The notes under the pieces were generated by a model, which was given only the letters and a program-made list of their open reading frames with translations, ran no database searches and was not told the DNA's origin. Of a stretch of DNA of 64,000 bases, positions 50,136 through 58,780 are shown piece by piece. The stretch lies in contig NZ_CANPVT010000002.1 in the NCBI RefSeq assembly GCF_947581735.1, forward strand, positions 458,144 through 522,143, given 5' to 3'. Source of the DNA: Candidatus Palauibacter soopunensis (GTDB lineage Bacteria; Gemmatimonadota; Gemmatimonadetes; Palauibacterales; Palauibacteraceae). A program made the translations under genes and the position numbers. Numbering within the stretch: position 1 is the first letter of the stretch; each line of letters starts with the position of its first letter.

Positions 50136-53100
50136 TCGGCCGCATCATCGCCTGGTCGATCCGAAACCGGTTCCTCGTCCTGCTCGGGACCGCCGCCATC
50201 GTCGGTGCGGGGCTGTGGGCCGTGCGCACGACGCCGCTCGACGCGATCCCCGACCTGTCGGACGTGCAGGTCATCATCCAGACCGATTTCGCGGAGCAGG
50301 CGCCGCAGATCGTCGAGGACCAGGTCACGTATCCGATCGCGTCGGAGATGCTGAAGGTGCCGGGAGCGCGCGTGGTGCGCGCGTTTTCCTTCTTCGGGCT
50401 CAGTCTCGTCTACGTCATCTTCGAGGACGGCACGGACATCTACTGGGCCCGCTCGCGCGTTCTCGAATACCTGAACGGAATCCGGCGGCAGTTGCCGGAG
50501 GACGTCGAACCGGTACTCGGTCCGGACGCGACGGGCGTGGGCTGGGTCTATGAGTACACCCTCGAGTCGGACAGCCTGGACCTCGCGGAACTGCGCACGC
50601 TCCAGGACTGGTACATCCGCTATCAACTGACGGCCGTGCCGGGGGTGGCCGAGGTCGCGAGCCTGGGCGGGTTCGTCAAGCAGTACCAGGTGGAGGTGAA
50701 TCCGGAGCGGCTGCGGGCGTTCGACATCCCCGTCACGCGGGTGTCCCGGGCGATCGGCGACCACAACATCGACATCGGCGCGCGCGTCCTCGAGATGGGG
50801 GGGCGCGAGTACATGATCCGCGGTCTCGGCTACCTGCGGGGCACGCTGGACATCGAGAACGTGGCCGTCGGGTCGACGCCGAACGGCACGCCCATCCGGG
50901 TGGCCGATGTCGCGACGGTACGGGAAGGCCCGGCCCCGCGGCGCGGCGTCGCGGATCTGGACGGCCGCGGCGAGGTCGTGGCCGGGATCGTCGTCATGCG
51001 CTTCGGCTCCGACGCGCTCGAGACGATCGAGCGGGTGAAGGAGCGGCTGGAAGAGATCAACGCGGGGCTCCCGGCCGGCACCCGGCTGCGGCCGGCCTAC
51101 GACCGCAGCGACCTCATCCACCGGGCCATCGACACGCTCCGCGAGAAGCTGGTGGAGGAATCGCTCATCGTCGCCGCCGTGGCGCTGGTGTTCCTGCTCC
51201 ACTTCCGTTCGGCGCTCGTCGCGATCGTGACGCTCCCGCTCGGCATTCTCATCTCTTTCATCGTCATGCGCTGGATCGGCGTGAACGCCAACATCATGAG
51301 CCTCGGCGGGATCGCGATCGCGATCGGGGCGATGGTCGACGCGGCCATCGTCATGATCGAGAACATGCACAAGCATCTCGAACGCGCGGCCCCCGGCACA
51401 TCGCGCTGGGACGTCGTCCTCGAGAGCGCAAAACAGGTGGGTCCGCCCCTCTTCTTCTCCCTCCTCATCATCACGTTCAGCTTCCTCCCGGTGTTCGCGC
51501 TCGAGCAGCAGGAGGGCCGGCTGTTCAAGCCCCTCGCGTTCACCAAGACGTTCGCCATGGCGGGGTCCGCGTTCCTCGCGATCACGCTGGTTCCCGTGCT
51601 CATGGGGTATCTCGTGCGCGGGCGGATCCGCCCGGAGCGGGCGAACCCGGTGAACCGCATCCTGCGCTGGCTCTATCGACCCTTCCTGGGCTTCGCGCTC
51701 CGACGCCCGTGGCTCGTGGTCGTCGTCGCGGCCGGGGTGCTGGGCGCCACGGTGCTGCCGTGGCAGCGGCTCGGCAGCGAGTTCATGCCGCCGCTCCAGG
51801 AAGGATCGATCCTGTTCATGCCGACCACCGTGCCGGGGGCGTCGATCGCCCAGGCGCGCGAGATCATGCAGTACCAGGACAGCGTCCTCGCGTCATTCCC
51901 CGAGGTCGAGAGCGTGCTCGGAAAGGCGGGACGCGCGGAAACCGCCACCGATCCGGCCCCGCTCGACATGTTCGAGACGACGATCACCCTGCGGCCGCGG
52001 GAGGAATGGCGACCCGGGGTGACGTACGCCGGGCTGCTCGCGCAGATGGACGAGGCGGTTGCGCTCCCCGGCGTGACGAACGCATGGACGATGCCGATCA
52101 AGGGGCGCATCGACATGCTCGCCACGGGCGTTCGCACGCCGGTGGGGATCAAGATCTTCGGCCCGGATCTCGACACGCTGCAGGCGCTCGGGGAGGAGGC
52201 GGAGCGGATCGTGCGCGAGATTCCCGGGACGCGGAGTGCGTTCGCGGAGCGTGGGGTCTCCGGGTACTACGTCGACATCGACGTCGACCGGCCGGAGGCG
52301 GCGCGCTACGGCCTCAACGTCGGGGATGTGCACAACGCGATCATGGCGACCGTCGGCGGGATGAACGCGACGGTCACCGTGGAGGGTCGGGAACGCTACG
52401 CGGTGAACGTCCGCTACCCGCGGGAGTTGCGCGACGACCTGCAGAACCTGCGCGAGGTGCTGGTGCCCGTCCCCGATGGGACGCAGATCCCGCTCGGCCA
52501 GGTGGCACGCGTGGCGGCCGTCCAGGGGCCCATGGCCGTGAAGACCGAGAACGCATTCCCCGTGACGACGATCTTCGTCGATATCGAGGGCGTCGACGTC
52601 GGGAGTTACGTGGAGGCGGCCCGGCGCGTCGTCGCCGCCCAGCTCGAACTCCCCAGCGGATACTCCCTCGTGTGGAGCGGGCAGTACGAGTTCATGCAGC
52701 GGGTGCAGGAGCGTCTGCGCGTCGTGATTCCGGTGACGCTGGGGATCATCTTCCTGCTCCTGTACCTCAACTTCCGGGGTGTGGCCGAGTCGCTGATCGT
52801 GATGCTCGCCCTGCCGTTCTCGCTCGTGGGCGGGATCTGGTTCCTGTGGCTGCTGGGCTACAACACGAGCGTCGCGGTCTGGGTCGGGTTCATCGCGCTC
52901 GCCGGCGTAGCGGCGGAGACGGGTGTCGTGATGCTGATATACCTGGACGAGGCCTTCCGCCGCCGCCGCGGCGAGGGCCGGATCCGGACCGCCGCGGACG
53001 TGGCGGCCGCGGTCCGCGAAGGGGCGCTGGAGCGGCTGCGTCCCGTCGTGATGACGGTGATGGCGATCACGGCGGGGCTGATGCCCATCCTGTGGAGTTC

Positions 53101-53269
53101 CGGCACGGGCGCGGACGTGATGAAGCGGATCGCGTCACCCATGGTCGGGGGGATGATCTCCGCGACGGTTCTCACGTTGCTCGTGATCCCCGCCATCTAC
53201 CTGTTGTGGCGCCGGTGGCAACTCCGGCGCATGGCGGGCGGGCCGATGCCACCCGGCTCTCAGGCCTGA
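50132..53269 (+). CDS. cusA: Heavy-metal RND efflux pump, CusA-type copper/silver specificity
   Basis: A proton-driven inner-membrane pump exporting Cu(I)/Ag(I). The 1045-residue protein has the HME-RND layout: helix 1 FLVLLGTAAIVGAGLWAV, a porter domain (TTPLDAIPDLSDVQVII), helices 2-6, and the proton-relay Asp in AIGAMVDAAIVMIENMHKHL. GKAGRAETATDPAPLDMFET holds M613, and MPIKGRIDMLATGVRTPVG holds M662. These match the copper-binding Met segments of CusA rather than the CzcA pattern (FNEL type), so copper or silver is the likely cargo. It ends the operon, followed by a strong hairpin. Confidence 0.95.
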   Translation: MIGRIIAWSIRNRFLVLLGTAAIVGAGLWAVRTTPLDAIPDLSDVQVIIQTDFAEQAPQIVEDQVTYPIASEMLKVPGARVVRAFSFFGLSLVYVIFEDGTDIYWARSRVLEYLNGIRRQLPEDVEPVLGPDATGVGWVYEYTLESDSLDLAELRTLQDWYIRYQLTAVPGVAEVASLGGFVKQYQVEVNPERLRAFDIPVTRVSRAIGDHNIDIGARVLEMGGREYMIRGLGYLRGTLDIENVAVGSTPNGTPIRVADVATVREGPAPRRGVADLDGRGEVVAGIVVMRFGSDALETIERVKERLEEINAGLPAGTRLRPAYDRSDLIHRAIDTLREKLVEESLIVAAVALVFLLHFRSALVAIVTLPLGILISFIVMRWIGVNANIMSLGGIAIAIGAMVDAAIVMIENMHKHLERAAPGTSRWDVVLESAKQVGPPLFFSLLIITFSFLPVFALEQQEGRLFKPLAFTKTFAMAGSAFLAITLVPVLMGYLVRGRIRPERANPVNRILRWLYRPFLGFALRRPWLVVVVAAGVLGATVLPWQRLGSEFMPPLQEGSILFMPTTVPGASIAQAREIMQYQDSVLASFPEVESVLGKAGRAETATDPAPLDMFETTITLRPREEWRPGVTYAGLLAQMDEAVALPGVTNAWTMPIKGRIDMLATGVRTPVGIKIFGPDLDTLQALGEEAERIVREIPGTRSAFAERGVSGYYVDIDVDRPEAARYGLNVGDVHNAIMATVGGMNATVTVEGRERYAVNVRYPRELRDDLQNLREVLVPVPDGTQIPLGQVARVAAVQGPMAVKTENAFPVTTIFVDIEGVDVGSYVEAARRVVAAQLELPSGYSLVWSGQYEFMQRVQERLRVVIPVTLGIIFLLLYLNFRGVAESLIVMLALPFSLVGGIWFLWLLGYNTSVAVWVGFIALAGVAAETGVVMLIYLDEAFRRRRGEGRIRTAADVAAAVREGALERLRPVVMTVMAITAGLMPILWSSGTGADVMKRIASPMVGGMISATVLTLLVIPAIYLLWRRWQLRRMAGGPMPPGSQA

Positions 53270-53270
53270 A

Positions 53271-53309
53271 GGTCCGCCGGGCGGCGCGGCCTCAGCCGCC
53301 CGGCGGACC
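53271..53309. terminator. Perfect 15-bp hairpin between convergent genes
   Basis: Arms GGTCCGCCGGGCGGC (53271-53285) and GCCGCCCGGCGGACC (53295-53309) pair perfectly around a 9-base loop. It starts 1 base after the cusA stop. The right arm also encodes the last residues (GPPGG) and the loop the stop codon of the convergent SnoaL-like gene. There is no T-run, but the stem is very stable and works for both strands. Confidence 0.7.
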
Positions 53310-53780
53310 CAGCGGGCTCGGTTCGCAGTTCTCGGTTTCGCGCGTGTAGGCGATGCTGGAGATCTTCCAGCCGTCTCCCGTCTGCACGAGGCTGACGGCG
53401 TCGATGCCGCAGTGGCTGAACTGCCCGTCTACATGGAAGTCGTAGGGCGTCCACACGACGGCGATCGGACCCTCGATCATCACGTGCGGGTCCCACATCC
53501 GCTCCAGCAGGGCAGGCCCGGGCTGACCGATGGAGGCGGCGAAGTCCGCGCCCGTGCTCTCCCGGACCTGCACCCCGTCCGCGGTCTCCGCCGTGGCCAC
53601 GAAGGTGGCGCCGTCGGTCAGCAGGCCGCGGATCGCGTCGCCGTCGCGGGCCGCCATGGCGTCGAACAAGGCCTGCACGGCGGCGACTGCCCCCGCTTCG
53701 GCGTCATCCTGCGCGGCGGCGTATGCGGGCGTGACGAGGATCGCCGCGGCGAGAAGCAACGTCGCTCCGAGCTTTCTCAT
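53292..53780 (-). CDS. Secreted SnoaL-like (NTF2-fold) protein
   Basis: A 162-residue exported protein. ATG 53780 follows GGGAGAATCTC, and the leader KLGATLLLAAAILVTPAYAA is a Sec signal. The body has the NTF2-like/SnoaL pattern: AVAAVQALFDAMAARDGDAI, LTDGATFVATAET, VMIEGPIAVVWTPYDFHVDG and DGWKISSIAYTRE. A similar C-terminal DGWKI is common to this fold. No catalytic residues can be assigned; such proteins bind small molecules or act as isomerase-like enzymes. Last gene of the minus-strand run. Confidence 0.85.
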   Translation of the reverse strand: MRKLGATLLLAAAILVTPAYAAAQDDAEAGAVAAVQALFDAMAARDGDAIRGLLTDGATFVATAETADGVQVRESTGADFAASIGQPGPALLERMWDPHVMIEGPIAVVWTPYDFHVDGQFSHCGIDAVSLVQTGDGWKISSIAYTRETENCEPSPLGPPGG

Positions 53781-53827
53781 GAGATTCTCCCGATTCCTGT
53801 GGTCGATCGGCACAGACCGTCCCGGCT

Positions 53828-55618
53828 TCAATACGCGGTCGTGCGAAACACCGGCTGGAAAAGTCGGGTCCGGTGCGCGCAGGCGCCGTCCGCCGGACAG
53901 GCCGCGCAGTCGGGCTCCGTCATCTCCGGGCAACGCGTCCGGTTCTGGAAGAAAAACCAGTCCACGGCCCCCATGGAGCGCCCGCTCAAGCGCCGGATCT
54001 CTCCGACCGCCTCGTAGCAGGCGGCGCGCACGGCCTCCTCCTCTTCCGCGCTCACAACCTCCCGCTTCGCGAGCTTCGCGGCCAGCGTCTCGTCGGGCAC
54101 GGAGACGACGCCGAGCCGGAGACAGCTGCGCTGGCAATGGTAGTCGACGATCGGCGGCACGTCTTCGCCCGCCCCGAGCCGCAGGAATCGCTCCGGGCGC
54201 TGGCTGAGGATCGCCGCGAGGAGGGCGGACTTCTTCCGCCACGGGTCCTCCCTGTAGCCGCCGATCGCATCGAGGCGAGCGAGAAAGTGGGCGAGGGGCC
54301 GGTTCGCGGCGTCCGCTTCGGCCAGGAGCGACGCCGGGGTCAGGCCGAGGCCCAGCATGCTGTGTCCGTACGCCCGCGCGCACGCCGGATGGTGGGTGCC
54401 CGCGGGGAGCGGGTTGTGTCCTCCGTCGTCTCGCAGGCGATGGTCGAAGTCCGCGTCGTCGAGAGCGGCGTGACCGCCGGGAGTGAGTTCGTCCGGGGCT
54501 TCGCGGGCCCAGCGCCGGTAGGCGGCCCACAGGTAGTCGCTCCCCTTGAGGGCCCGGCCCCCCAGAGAGGCGATCATGGGTTCTTCGTAACGCCCCGCGC
54601 GCTCCCGCCAGAAACCGAACTGCTGCACGGTCGCGGCGAAGAAGAAATCGAGCGCGACCGGATCGCCGGGTTCGGGGAAGTCGGGGCCGGTGAAGTCGAA
54701 CGCCGCGGCCTCCGGGGCCGAGGCGATGACCTCGGCCACCCGCCGAATGCGGCCCCGGTCGACGCGGACCCGCACATCCCGTGGCGCCACCGGCGGCGGG
54801 ACGTCCGAGAGCAGGGTCGCCGGGCCGATGCCCGTTACCGTCTGCGCGGCACGGACCGCCGCAACGCGCGCGGCTATGGCGGGGTGGTCTCCGGCCGCAA
54901 GCCGGGCCAGCGCCGTCCCGCAGAAGGTGTCGCCGGCGCCCGTCGGATCCACCTGCTCGACTTCGGGAGCGGGGACGTCGATCGGATGGTCGCCCATGAC
55001 GACGCGAGCCCCGAGCCGCCCCCGCGTGACGAAGACCACGCGCCCCGGCGCAACGGCCACGTCGTCGAGAGACCCGAAGAGGAGTTCGGCCTCCTCCTCG
55101 TTGCAGAAGAAGTAGTGGGAGGCCTCCACCACCCGCGCGACGACCTCCTGATGCTGGCGAATCCCCGGCGCGTACGTCCCGCACCCGACCCGCACGCCCG
55201 CAGCGGCCAGCCGCCGCGCGAACCCCAATTGCAGTTCCGGGTCGAGGAGCGGCACGACGTACGCGAAGGCCCCCGGGCCCGCGTCGGGGATGTCGCTGTA
55301 GCGGATGTCGCCCTCGGAACCGCGCACCGCCTGGCGATAGACCGTCCGGCCGTCGGCGAAGTACTCGATCTCGAAGTGGGGGAGCGCGGAGGGCGGGACC
55401 GGCGGCCCCCGCCAGTCGAGGAGGCGGTCCGCCGGCGCGAGTTCCGCCGGCATGGGATCGGGCCGCGGCGCGACGACCGTGACGTCGGCCCCGACCCGCT
55501 GCGCCGCGAGCGCCGTATAGAGTCCCGCGCCTCCGGCGGACCGCACGGAGCGGCCGCCGAAGTGCAGGAGATCCAGGGAGGGGCTCCCGACCACGAGGAG
55601 CCGTGGCCGGGTGCTCAT
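53828..55618 (-). CDS. PfkB nucleoside/sugar kinase fused to a Qng1-like (DUF2419) nucleotide N-glycosylase
   Basis: A 596-residue cytoplasmic fusion. Residues 1-275 are a ribokinase-family kinase: LVVGSPSLDLLHFGG, SAGGAGLYTALAAQRVGADV, and the ATP/anion-hole motif DPTGAGDTFCG with catalytic D230. Residues about 290-596 resemble the queuosine-nucleotide glycosylase Qng1: RIRRVAEVIAS, ALDFFFAATVQQFGFW, GGRALKGSDYLWAAYRRW, PIVDYHCQRSCLRLG (D492 at the Qng1 catalytic-Asp position in ADYRLPQ) and LAKREVVSAEEEEAVRAACY, ending in LFQPVFRTTAY. Four Cys (563, 571, 574, 580) add an iron-sulfur-like loop. Kinase then glycosylase could phosphorylate queuosine and release queuine (inference). It lies 10 bases after the LVIVD gene. 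The substrate is untested. Confidence 0.8.
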   Translation of the reverse strand: MSTRPRLLVVGSPSLDLLHFGGRSVRSAGGAGLYTALAAQRVGADVTVVAPRPDPMPAELAPADRLLDWRGPPVPPSALPHFEIEYFADGRTVYRQAVRGSEGDIRYSDIPDAGPGAFAYVVPLLDPELQLGFARRLAAAGVRVGCGTYAPGIRQHQEVVARVVEASHYFFCNEEEAELLFGSLDDVAVAPGRVVFVTRGRLGARVVMGDHPIDVPAPEVEQVDPTGAGDTFCGTALARLAAGDHPAIAARVAAVRAAQTVTGIGPATLLSDVPPPVAPRDVRVRVDRGRIRRVAEVIASAPEAAAFDFTGPDFPEPGDPVALDFFFAATVQQFGFWRERAGRYEEPMIASLGGRALKGSDYLWAAYRRWAREAPDELTPGGHAALDDADFDHRLRDDGGHNPLPAGTHHPACARAYGHSMLGLGLTPASLLAEADAANRPLAHFLARLDAIGGYREDPWRKKSALLAAILSQRPERFLRLGAGEDVPPIVDYHCQRSCLRLGVVSVPDETLAAKLAKREVVSAEEEEAVRAACYEAVGEIRRLSGRSMGAVDWFFFQNRTRCPEMTEPDCAACPADGACAHRTRLFQPVFRTTAY

Positions 55619-55628
55619 GCTGTCGGCG

Positions 55629-57002
55629 TCAGTCGCCCTGCTGGTCCGTCGTGATGCGCCCTGCCGCGCCGGCGGGTCCGTTGTCCCAGTCCTGGGCGCT
55701 GGAGACGTTCGGCACGCCCCAGTCGTCGCCGTTCCACCCCTGGAAGCCCTCCATCCGGAAGGTCCACAGACCCGTCGTCATGTCGCTCACCACGATGAGT
55801 CCGTCCTCGTTCCGGACATCGACCCCGAACGTGCCGTTGAACACGGCCGTCCGGTCGACGTTCGGCGGCCCGAGATAGGTGTCGTAGTGACCCACCGTGA
55901 TCGGGTTCTCGGGGTCCATCATGTTGAACACGACGAGCCCGTCCAGGTAACCGGACACAAACACGAGCGGCCACCGCACCTCGTGGTTGTGGACGAGGTT
56001 CTTCCAGTTCGCCGTCCACGCCGCGATCGGGCGGTTGATCGCGGACACCTCGCCGTTCAGCCCCGGCCGGAGGTCGAAGATCCGGAGCGGCGCGTACTGA
56101 TACTCCGTCTCCGCGATCGCGAAGTTGCCGTCCGGCGTGGGCGTGAACGTGTGCCCGCTCCGAATCCCGGAGACCCCGACGATCTGCGTCAGAAGCTGGG
56201 GATTCTGGAGATCCGTCACGTCGTAGATGTAGTAGCCGCCGGTGCCCCCGCCGTAGAAGCGGTCCGTCCCCGTGTCCGGGTGATAGCCGAGATAGAAATC
56301 GTGGTATCCCCGCCGCCGGTTCCCCTCCATCCCCTGATCCGGGACCGGGATCTGAGCCACCATCGCGTCGCCGCGCCCGTCGACGAGGGCGCCGAGGTCG
56401 TAGACGGCCGCGTACGGTCCCGAGACCGTGGCGACGAGATACACGTTCATGTTCGAGTGCTTGTAGATGAAGATGTTGTGGAAGCCGCCCGGGAGATCGG
56501 GCTCCTTGATGCGGGCCACCTCACGCACCGTCGAGGCGTCGGGTAGCCCCGTCACATCGAGGACGACGGCCCCCATGTCCGAATCCGGTCCGCCCTGCCC
56601 GAACTGGAGCGACTGCACGACGTAGTAGCGGTCTCCCCACTTGAAGTGCTTCACGTCCATCCCGCCGGTGCGCAGATGGAGATCCTGGTCCTCGATCCGC
56701 CACTCGTAGAGCACCTCGGGGTTCTCCGGGTCCTCGATCGAGACGATGTCCAGCCCCTTCGGGCCGACCGGCCCGTACTGCATGCGCGCCACGTACGCGT
56801 ACGGCCGGTGCATCTCCTGTTCGATGTCCATGTCCGCGATGCTGAGCCGCGGGCCGAGCGGGACGTGTCCGAGCACTTCCATGTTCCGGCTGCCGCGCTC
56901 CACGACATCGATCGCCTGGGCGTCGAGGGCCGCCGGGGAGGCGAAGGCCGCTCCAAGCACGGCGACCGCGGCGAGAGTCAGCGTCCGATTTCCAACCTTC
57001 AT
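55629..57002 (-). CDS. Secreted LVIVD-repeat beta-propeller protein
   Basis: A 457-residue exported protein. ATG 57002 is chosen because GGAGGAAAG precedes it; the leader is LTLAAVAVLGAAFASPAALD. LVIVD-type repeats are spread over the whole sequence: GLDIVSIEDPENPEVLYEWR, GAVVLDVTGLPDASTV, YYIYDVTDLQNPQLLTQIVG and LVVFNMMDPENPITVGHYDT. His/Asp-rich loops (GMDVKHFKWGD, NLVHNHEVRWP) might bind metal. It adjoins a multicopper oxidase gene, with which such propellers often co-occur. No enzymatic activity can be assigned. A relative with Ig-like domains lies at 22988-24931. Confidence 0.8.
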   Translation of the reverse strand: MKVGNRTLTLAAVAVLGAAFASPAALDAQAIDVVERGSRNMEVLGHVPLGPRLSIADMDIEQEMHRPYAYVARMQYGPVGPKGLDIVSIEDPENPEVLYEWRIEDQDLHLRTGGMDVKHFKWGDRYYVVQSLQFGQGGPDSDMGAVVLDVTGLPDASTVREVARIKEPDLPGGFHNIFIYKHSNMNVYLVATVSGPYAAVYDLGALVDGRGDAMVAQIPVPDQGMEGNRRRGYHDFYLGYHPDTGTDRFYGGGTGGYYIYDVTDLQNPQLLTQIVGVSGIRSGHTFTPTPDGNFAIAETEYQYAPLRIFDLRPGLNGEVSAINRPIAAWTANWKNLVHNHEVRWPLVFVSGYLDGLVVFNMMDPENPITVGHYDTYLGPPNVDRTAVFNGTFGVDVRNEDGLIVVSDMTTGLWTFRMEGFQGWNGDDWGVPNVSSAQDWDNGPAGAAGRITTDQQGD

Positions 57003-57062
57003 TCTTTCCTCCGTTTTCAAGCAGCGCGCCCCGCGGCGAACCGGATCGGCGCGGCCGCGCGG

Positions 57063-58754
57063 CTAGCCGGGGTCCACCGTGAACACCATGGACATGCCGG
57101 CCTCCAGGTGCTCCGCAATATGGCAGTGCGCCATCCATCGGCCAGAGTTGGAAGCCTCCAGCAGGATGTCGAACGTCGATCCGACCGGGATCACGACCGT
57201 GTCCTTCCAGGCGAGATTGTCCGACGGCACCCCGTCCTTCGAGAGCACGAGGAAGCGCTGGCCGTGGATGTGGATCGGGTGCTGCATGGGGTGGAACGAG
57301 CGGCGCTGGTTGTGGATGCGGATCTTCCGCACGTCCCCCACGGTGAAGCGCCAGTCGATGTCCCGGTTCTCCTTCCCCGTCCCCGTGTCGCGCAGGATCC
57401 AGGTCAGGTTCTCCGATGTCGAGAGGAAGTTCATCATCGGCATCGCGTCCGTCCACTCGACGGGTGGGAAGTAGAGGGTGTCGATGGCCATCACCGCGAC
57501 GATGTCGCTGGGAAGGTTCCCGACCCGGACGGTGAGTTCGAGCTCGTGGTCGACGGGCCGGCCGAACTCGGCACGGTAGCGGTCGATGTCGTCGATGACG
57601 TCCGCGTGCTCGCGCAAGGTGGAGAACGCGTCCCCGTGGTCTTCCGCCACCGGTTCGTCGAGGACCGTGACAATGCCGAGCGTGTCGGTCTGGGGATAGA
57701 AGCGGCCGTTGAAGTGGTCGATGGCCTGGATCGGGTTGAGGAGCGCCCAGGTCCCCGGTTCGTCGAAGCGGGCGTCGACGATGTACCGCTGGGCCGGGGC
57801 GAGGACGACGTTCGAGATGACGCTCTCGCGCTCGAACTTGCTCACGTCGGCGCCCACCAGCTTCATCTCCGCGCCCTCGAGGACGAGGTTGAAGGTGCGC
57901 GTGTTGGCGACGTTCGTGAGGTAGAGCCGGCGGACCTCGCCGCGGCGGACCGTCGCCTCCCAGCGCGGCTCGCCGTTCACGAGCAACTGGTTCCCGAAGC
58001 GGCCCATCAGCGTCTGCACGGCGGCTTCGCGTCCCCAGGGGAAGAGTCCTCCGTCGTCGACGAGCAGGTCGTCGAGCATGAGGAAGTCCTCGCCGTTCGC
58101 CGGGCCGTAGTAATCCGCGGCGGGCGCGTCGACGAGCATGTTCCCGTACAGGCCGAGGTCCTGCTGGATGTCCTCGCGGTGGTGCGGGTGGTACCAGTAA
58201 AGACCGGCGTCGGGGAAGTAGACCCGGTACATGAACGACTCGCCCGGGGCGACCGGGTCCTGGGTGACGCCGGGCACGCCGTCGAACTCGTTCTCGAGTC
58301 GCAGGCCGTGCCAGTGGACCGCGGTGGGCAGGTCGATGTGGTTCGTGAACAGGACGATGATCTCCGCGCCCTGCGGGACGCGGATGAGGGGTCCGGGATA
58401 CTGCCCGTTGAAGCCGTACATCGTGAAGGTCCGCATCCCGATCGTGCGCCGCACGAACCCGGCCTCGAGGCGGAGCGTGTCGCCGTCGGCCATCTCCACG
58501 ACCTCGCGGAAGACCGCCTCCGGAAGCATCGCGGGATCGTGGCCGGGGTCGGGCAGGTACGGAGTCACCCCGGGGACGGCGCCCATCAGGCCCGGAAGCA
58601 TCATCGGCATCGGGATCGGTTGCGGCGGCATGCGCCACACGGCCCCCATGCTGTCCGTCGCCATCATGTGGCCCGCGTGCTGCTGCCCGGCCGCCGGGGC
58701 GGTGCCCAGCGGCAGCAGCGCGGAGATGGTCGCGGCGACGGCGAGGTAGCGCAC
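57063..58754 (-). CDS. Three-domain multicopper oxidase (CueO/CotA-like)
   Basis: A 563-residue exported copper oxidase. GTG 58754 gives a Sec leader (VRYLAVAATISALLPLGTAP). Met-rich PPQPIPMPMMLPGLMG follows. All four copper-binding regions are visible: TAVHWHGLR, YWYHPHHREDIQQ, HPMQHPIHIHGQRF and MAHCHIAEHLEAGMSM (including the T1 Cys and axial Met). The length and three cupredoxin domains match CueO/laccase-type enzymes. It probably oxidises Cu(I) or phenolics in the periplasm. Neighbours are the secreted unknown and the LVIVD protein, and the copper pump lies 5 kb away. Confidence 0.93.
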   Translation of the reverse strand: MRYLAVAATISALLPLGTAPAAGQQHAGHMMATDSMGAVWRMPPQPIPMPMMLPGLMGAVPGVTPYLPDPGHDPAMLPEAVFREVVEMADGDTLRLEAGFVRRTIGMRTFTMYGFNGQYPGPLIRVPQGAEIIVLFTNHIDLPTAVHWHGLRLENEFDGVPGVTQDPVAPGESFMYRVYFPDAGLYWYHPHHREDIQQDLGLYGNMLVDAPAADYYGPANGEDFLMLDDLLVDDGGLFPWGREAAVQTLMGRFGNQLLVNGEPRWEATVRRGEVRRLYLTNVANTRTFNLVLEGAEMKLVGADVSKFERESVISNVVLAPAQRYIVDARFDEPGTWALLNPIQAIDHFNGRFYPQTDTLGIVTVLDEPVAEDHGDAFSTLREHADVIDDIDRYRAEFGRPVDHELELTVRVGNLPSDIVAVMAIDTLYFPPVEWTDAMPMMNFLSTSENLTWILRDTGTGKENRDIDWRFTVGDVRKIRIHNQRRSFHPMQHPIHIHGQRFLVLSKDGVPSDNLAWKDTVVIPVGSTFDILLEASNSGRWMAHCHIAEHLEAGMSMVFTVDPG

Positions 58755-58780
58755 TGTCTTCGGTCGCCGCTCGGGTGGGG

